Below, in pieces: positions 61,705-64,000 of a stretch of 64,000 nucleotides of DNA. How positions within the stretch are numbered: the stretch's first letter is position 1; every line of letters starts with the position of its first letter. The notes beneath the pieces were generated by a model. That model saw only the letters and a list, made by a program, of their open reading frames with translations, made no database searches and was not told where the DNA came from. A program made the position numbers and the translations under genes. Source of the DNA: Stutzerimonas stutzeri (lineage in GTDB: Bacteria > Pseudomonadota > Gammaproteobacteria > Pseudomonadales > Pseudomonadaceae); NCBI GenBank assembly GCA_002339675.1, contig DDKB01000017.1, forward strand, positions 248,001 to 312,000, given 5' to 3'.

Positions 61705-62574
61705 ATGCTGCGGCGCTGGACCTCACCGCGTCTGGCCGGGCCCCGGCAGACGCGGGTCAATCCGCTTTGCCTGGATGCCAGCGGGCTGCCCTGCGACGGA
61801 CGCTTGCGACTGCTGAGCTTCAATATCCAGGTGGGCATCAGCACCGAGCGTTATCACCACTACCTCACCCGCAGCTGGCAGCACCTGCTGCCGCATGCCG
61901 GCCGCGCGAGCAACCTTCAGCGCATCGGTGACCTGCTTGGCAACTACGACCTGGTGGCGCTGCAGGAAGCCGATGGCGGCAGCCTGCGTTCCGGCTTTGT
62001 CAATCAGGTCGAGCAGTTGGCCCAACTCGGTGCCTTTCCCTATTGGTACCAGCAGCTCAACCGCAATCTCGGGCGTTTCGCCCAGCACAGCAACGGCGTG
62101 CTCAGCCGCCTCGAACCCCAGGGGCTGGAAGACCATCCGCTGCCCGGACCGTCCGGGCGCGGCGCGATCCTGCTGCGCTTCGGCGAGGGCGAAGACGCAC
62201 TGGTGGTAGTGGTCATGCACCTGGCGCTCGGCGGCGGCGTACGCACGCGCCAGCTCGCCTATATCCGCGAGCTGGTCGGCGGCTATCGGCATCAGGTGCT
62301 GATGGGCGACATGAACACCCATGCCAGCGACCTGCTCGAGCATTCACCATTGCGCGATCTCGGCCTGCAGGCGCCCCAGATCCAGGCGACCTTTCCCAGC
62401 TGGCGGCCGCAACGTTGCCTTGACCACATCTTGCTCAGCCCAAGTCTGACGCTCGAGCGGGTCGACGTGCTGGCTCAGGCGAGTTCCGATCACCTGCCGG
62501 TGGCGGTGGAGATTCGCTTGCCCGACACCCTGTGTGCGGGCGCATTACCTGTACCCATGGATAGGCCTCGATGA
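61705..62574 (+). CDS. endonuclease/exonuclease/phosphatase family protein
   Basis: A 289-aa protein of the EEP fold. LLSFNIQVGIS, LVALQEADGG, LMGDMNTHASDL and SSDHLPVAVEI are the metal and catalytic motifs. No signal peptide, so cytoplasmic. Substrate unknown. It starts 6 bp after dsbA and overlaps the next gene by four bases. Confidence 0.88.
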   Translation: MLRRWTSPRLAGPRQTRVNPLCLDASGLPCDGRLRLLSFNIQVGISTERYHHYLTRSWQHLLPHAGRASNLQRIGDLLGNYDLVALQEADGGSLRSGFVNQVEQLAQLGAFPYWYQQLNRNLGRFAQHSNGVLSRLEPQGLEDHPLPGPSGRGAILLRFGEGEDALVVVVMHLALGGGVRTRQLAYIRELVGGYRHQVLMGDMNTHASDLLEHSPLRDLGLQAPQIQATFPSWRPQRCLDHILLSPSLTLERVDVLAQASSDHLPVAVEIRLPDTLCAGALPVPMDRPR

Positions 62575-64000
62575 GCGACGACGCGCAGCGCTGGAAAGAC
62601 AAGTACCTGCATGCACTGGAGCAGCAGGAGCAACTGGAAGGGCGCTGGAACAACCGGCTCGATCTGTTGCGGCGCAGCCTGGTGCGCAGCAGTTTCGCCG
62701 TGGACGGCGCCGATCCCGCGGTCGAGCAGTGCATGCGCGAGCTGCGCGAGGTGCTGCGCGATGAGATCCAGGACGAACGACTGGGTGCGCTGGTGCCGCG
62801 TCTCGAGCGTGCGGTGCTCGATACCGAGCGGAGCAAACAGGAACGCTTGCGGCGCCTGACCGAGGCCCTCGAGCGCCTGGCCACGCAGCTGCTCGCGCTG
62901 CCGCTGCCCAGCGAGATCCGCAAACCCCTCAAAGGCTTCGCGCGCCAGCTGGGCGAGCGAGCTGGTCTGTCGCGCGAACTGCCTGCCCTGTTGGCCGAGT
63001 TGGGTGAGTTCCAGGGGCAGGCGCTCGCCACCCAATTGGGTGGCGCGCCGGCCCCGGTTGGCTTGCTCGGCCGCCTGTTCGGCCAGCGCGACCGCCCGCG
63101 GGCTGACGCGGCGGGCGATACCCTCGTCGCGTCGGCGCATGAGGCTCAAGAAACGCAAGCGACCGGGGAAGCAGCGGCCGAGCAGGCCGTTTCCGATACA
63201 CCGCCGGCGTCGCCCGTGGTAGCTGTCGATGGGCCTGCCGCGGCTGCTGCGCCGGCCGTGTTGATCCCGGTGGCAGCACAGGTGCCGGCTGCCCAATCAG
63301 AACCGGAACCGGAACCGGAACCGGAACCGGAACCGGCTGCGGTGGCGGATGCGCCGCGCCCGGGCGATCCCTATCAATTGCCGGCATCGCCTGAGCAGGC
63401 TTACAGCGCCATCGCCGAGCGCGTCGAGTCGACTCTGTTCGGCCTGCTCGACGGCCTGCAGCTGCCCGAGCACCAGCAGGGCCAGGCGCAGGCCCTGCGC
63501 GAGCGGATCCAGGCTGGGCTCAACTGGTATGAGCTGGTCCCGGTGCTCGACGACCTTGCCCAGCTGATGCTGTCGCTGGCCGATCAGGGCCAGCGTGATT
63601 TCGAGAACTACCTGAAGCTGCTGAACGAACGCCTGGCCAGCATGCAGGACAGCCTCGGGGCTGCCCGCAGCGGCCAGGCGCAGAGCCAGGAAGCGGCGCA
63701 GGCGCTGGATCAGGAATTGCGCGAGCAGGTCGGTGGCCTGCAGCACAGCATGCTCGAAGCCAAGGATCTGCCGAGTCTGAAGCAGGTGGTGCAGATGCGC
63801 CTGGATGGCCTGCTCGAGACGGTCGATACCTACGAACGGCAGCGCAGCGAGCACGAACAGGCGCTGAGCGAACGGTTGGGAACCCTGGTCGAGCGGGTGC
63901 AGAGCCTGGAGCAGGCTGCGACCGGTATGCGCGAGCATCTCGAAGAGCAGCGCCAGAAGGCCCTGCGCGATCCGCTGACAGATCTGCCCAACCGCGCCGC
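62571..64000 (+). CDS. diguanylate cyclase (GGDEF), 5' part
   Basis: 476 complete codons are visible before the right edge. Residues 1-130 are helical; about 190-250 is an Ala/Pro linker containing six Glu-Pro repeats; a helical coiled-coil sensor part follows up to about residue 465. The last visible residues, LRDPLTDLPNRAA, are the start of a GGDEF domain. In P. aeruginosa the gene in this place encodes the diguanylate cyclase DgcH. Soluble; no membrane helix seen. The catalytic motif itself is outside the window. Confidence 0.88.
   Translation, partial: MSDDAQRWKDKYLHALEQQEQLEGRWNNRLDLLRRSLVRSSFAVDGADPAVEQCMRELREVLRDEIQDERLGALVPRLERAVLDTERSKQERLRRLTEALERLATQLLALPLPSEIRKPLKGFARQLGERAGLSRELPALLAELGEFQGQALATQLGGAPAPVGLLGRLFGQRDRPRADAAGDTLVASAHEAQETQATGEAAAEQAVSDTPPASPVVAVDGPAAAAAPAVLIPVAAQVPAAQSEPEPEPEPEPEPAAVADAPRPGDPYQLPASPEQAYSAIAERVESTLFGLLDGLQLPEHQQGQAQALRERIQAGLNWYELVPVLDDLAQLMLSLADQGQRDFENYLKLLNERLASMQDSLGAARSGQAQSQEAAQALDQELREQVGGLQHSMLEAKDLPSLKQVVQMRLDGLLETVDTYERQRSEHEQALSERLGTLVERVQSLEQAATGMREHLEEQRQKALRDPLTDLPNRA

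Overview
The window looks like chromosomal DNA of a high-GC pseudomonad, most like the Pseudomonas/Stutzerimonas (P. stutzeri) group. The clues are family-level resemblance and familiar Pseudomonas gene orders: adh-purE-purK; yggX-mutY-AsmA; hisB-hisH-DUF2164-hisA-hisF; YibQ-ctpA-envC-gpmI-rhodanese-grxC-secB; ygfA-6S RNA-zapA-ygfB-pepP-ubiH-ubiI; iron ABC-gcvT-gcvH-gcvP; engB-cytochrome c4-dsbA-exonuclease-GGDEF protein. No species can be fixed without a database search.

Layout. 1-7.4 kb: the end of an HD-GYP regulator, an alcohol dehydrogenase, purine synthesis genes purE/purK, a small membrane protein, a frameshifted DUF3299 gene, a uracil-DNA-glycosylase-like protein, an FAD oxidoreductase and a hexose-6-phosphate mutarotase. 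7.5-13.8 kb: a basic amino acid ABC importer (ATPase, binding protein, two permeases), a BetT-type choline transporter and a lone periplasmic binding protein. 13.9-18.3 kb: a Fur-box-preceded iron operon (TonB receptor, DUF3649, PepSY, DUF3325).

18.57-27.41 kb is the accessory region: a P4-like satellite or integrative element inserted in the 3' end of tRNA-Phe. It has a 20-bp attachment repeat at both ends, matching integrase arm-type sites, a tyrosine integrase, a DUF6387 cargo gene, an AlpA regulator, and a tightly overlapping replication operon (HTH protein, small proteins, TOPRIM primase, DUF927 helicase). Within the operon leader lies a C4-type antisense RNA whose exposed loop matches two flanking targets, one covering a ribosome binding site. 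Nine GGGGACA/TGTCCCC heptamers in both orientations lie downstream of the DUF927 gene. No capsid or packaging genes are visible, so the element is a candidate helper-dependent satellite. Insertion moved the old tRNA-Phe terminator 8.8 kb away, and the element carries its own replacement.

27.6-44 kb: DNA repair and iron-sulfur protection (yggX, mutY), an AsmA protein, a PanZ-like acetyl-CoA sensor, the histidine cyclase branch, two tandem paralogous binding proteins, cell-wall and protease genes, phosphoglycerate mutase, glutaredoxin, SecB and a quinone oxidoreductase. 44.5-64 kb: a FliL-like exported protein, a small 49-aa membrane protein, 6S RNA and division genes, ubiquinone hydroxylases, an iron(III) ABC importer without an ATPase, the glycine cleavage operon, EngB, cytochrome c4, DsbA, an exonuclease/phosphatase and the start of a GGDEF diguanylate cyclase that runs off the right edge.
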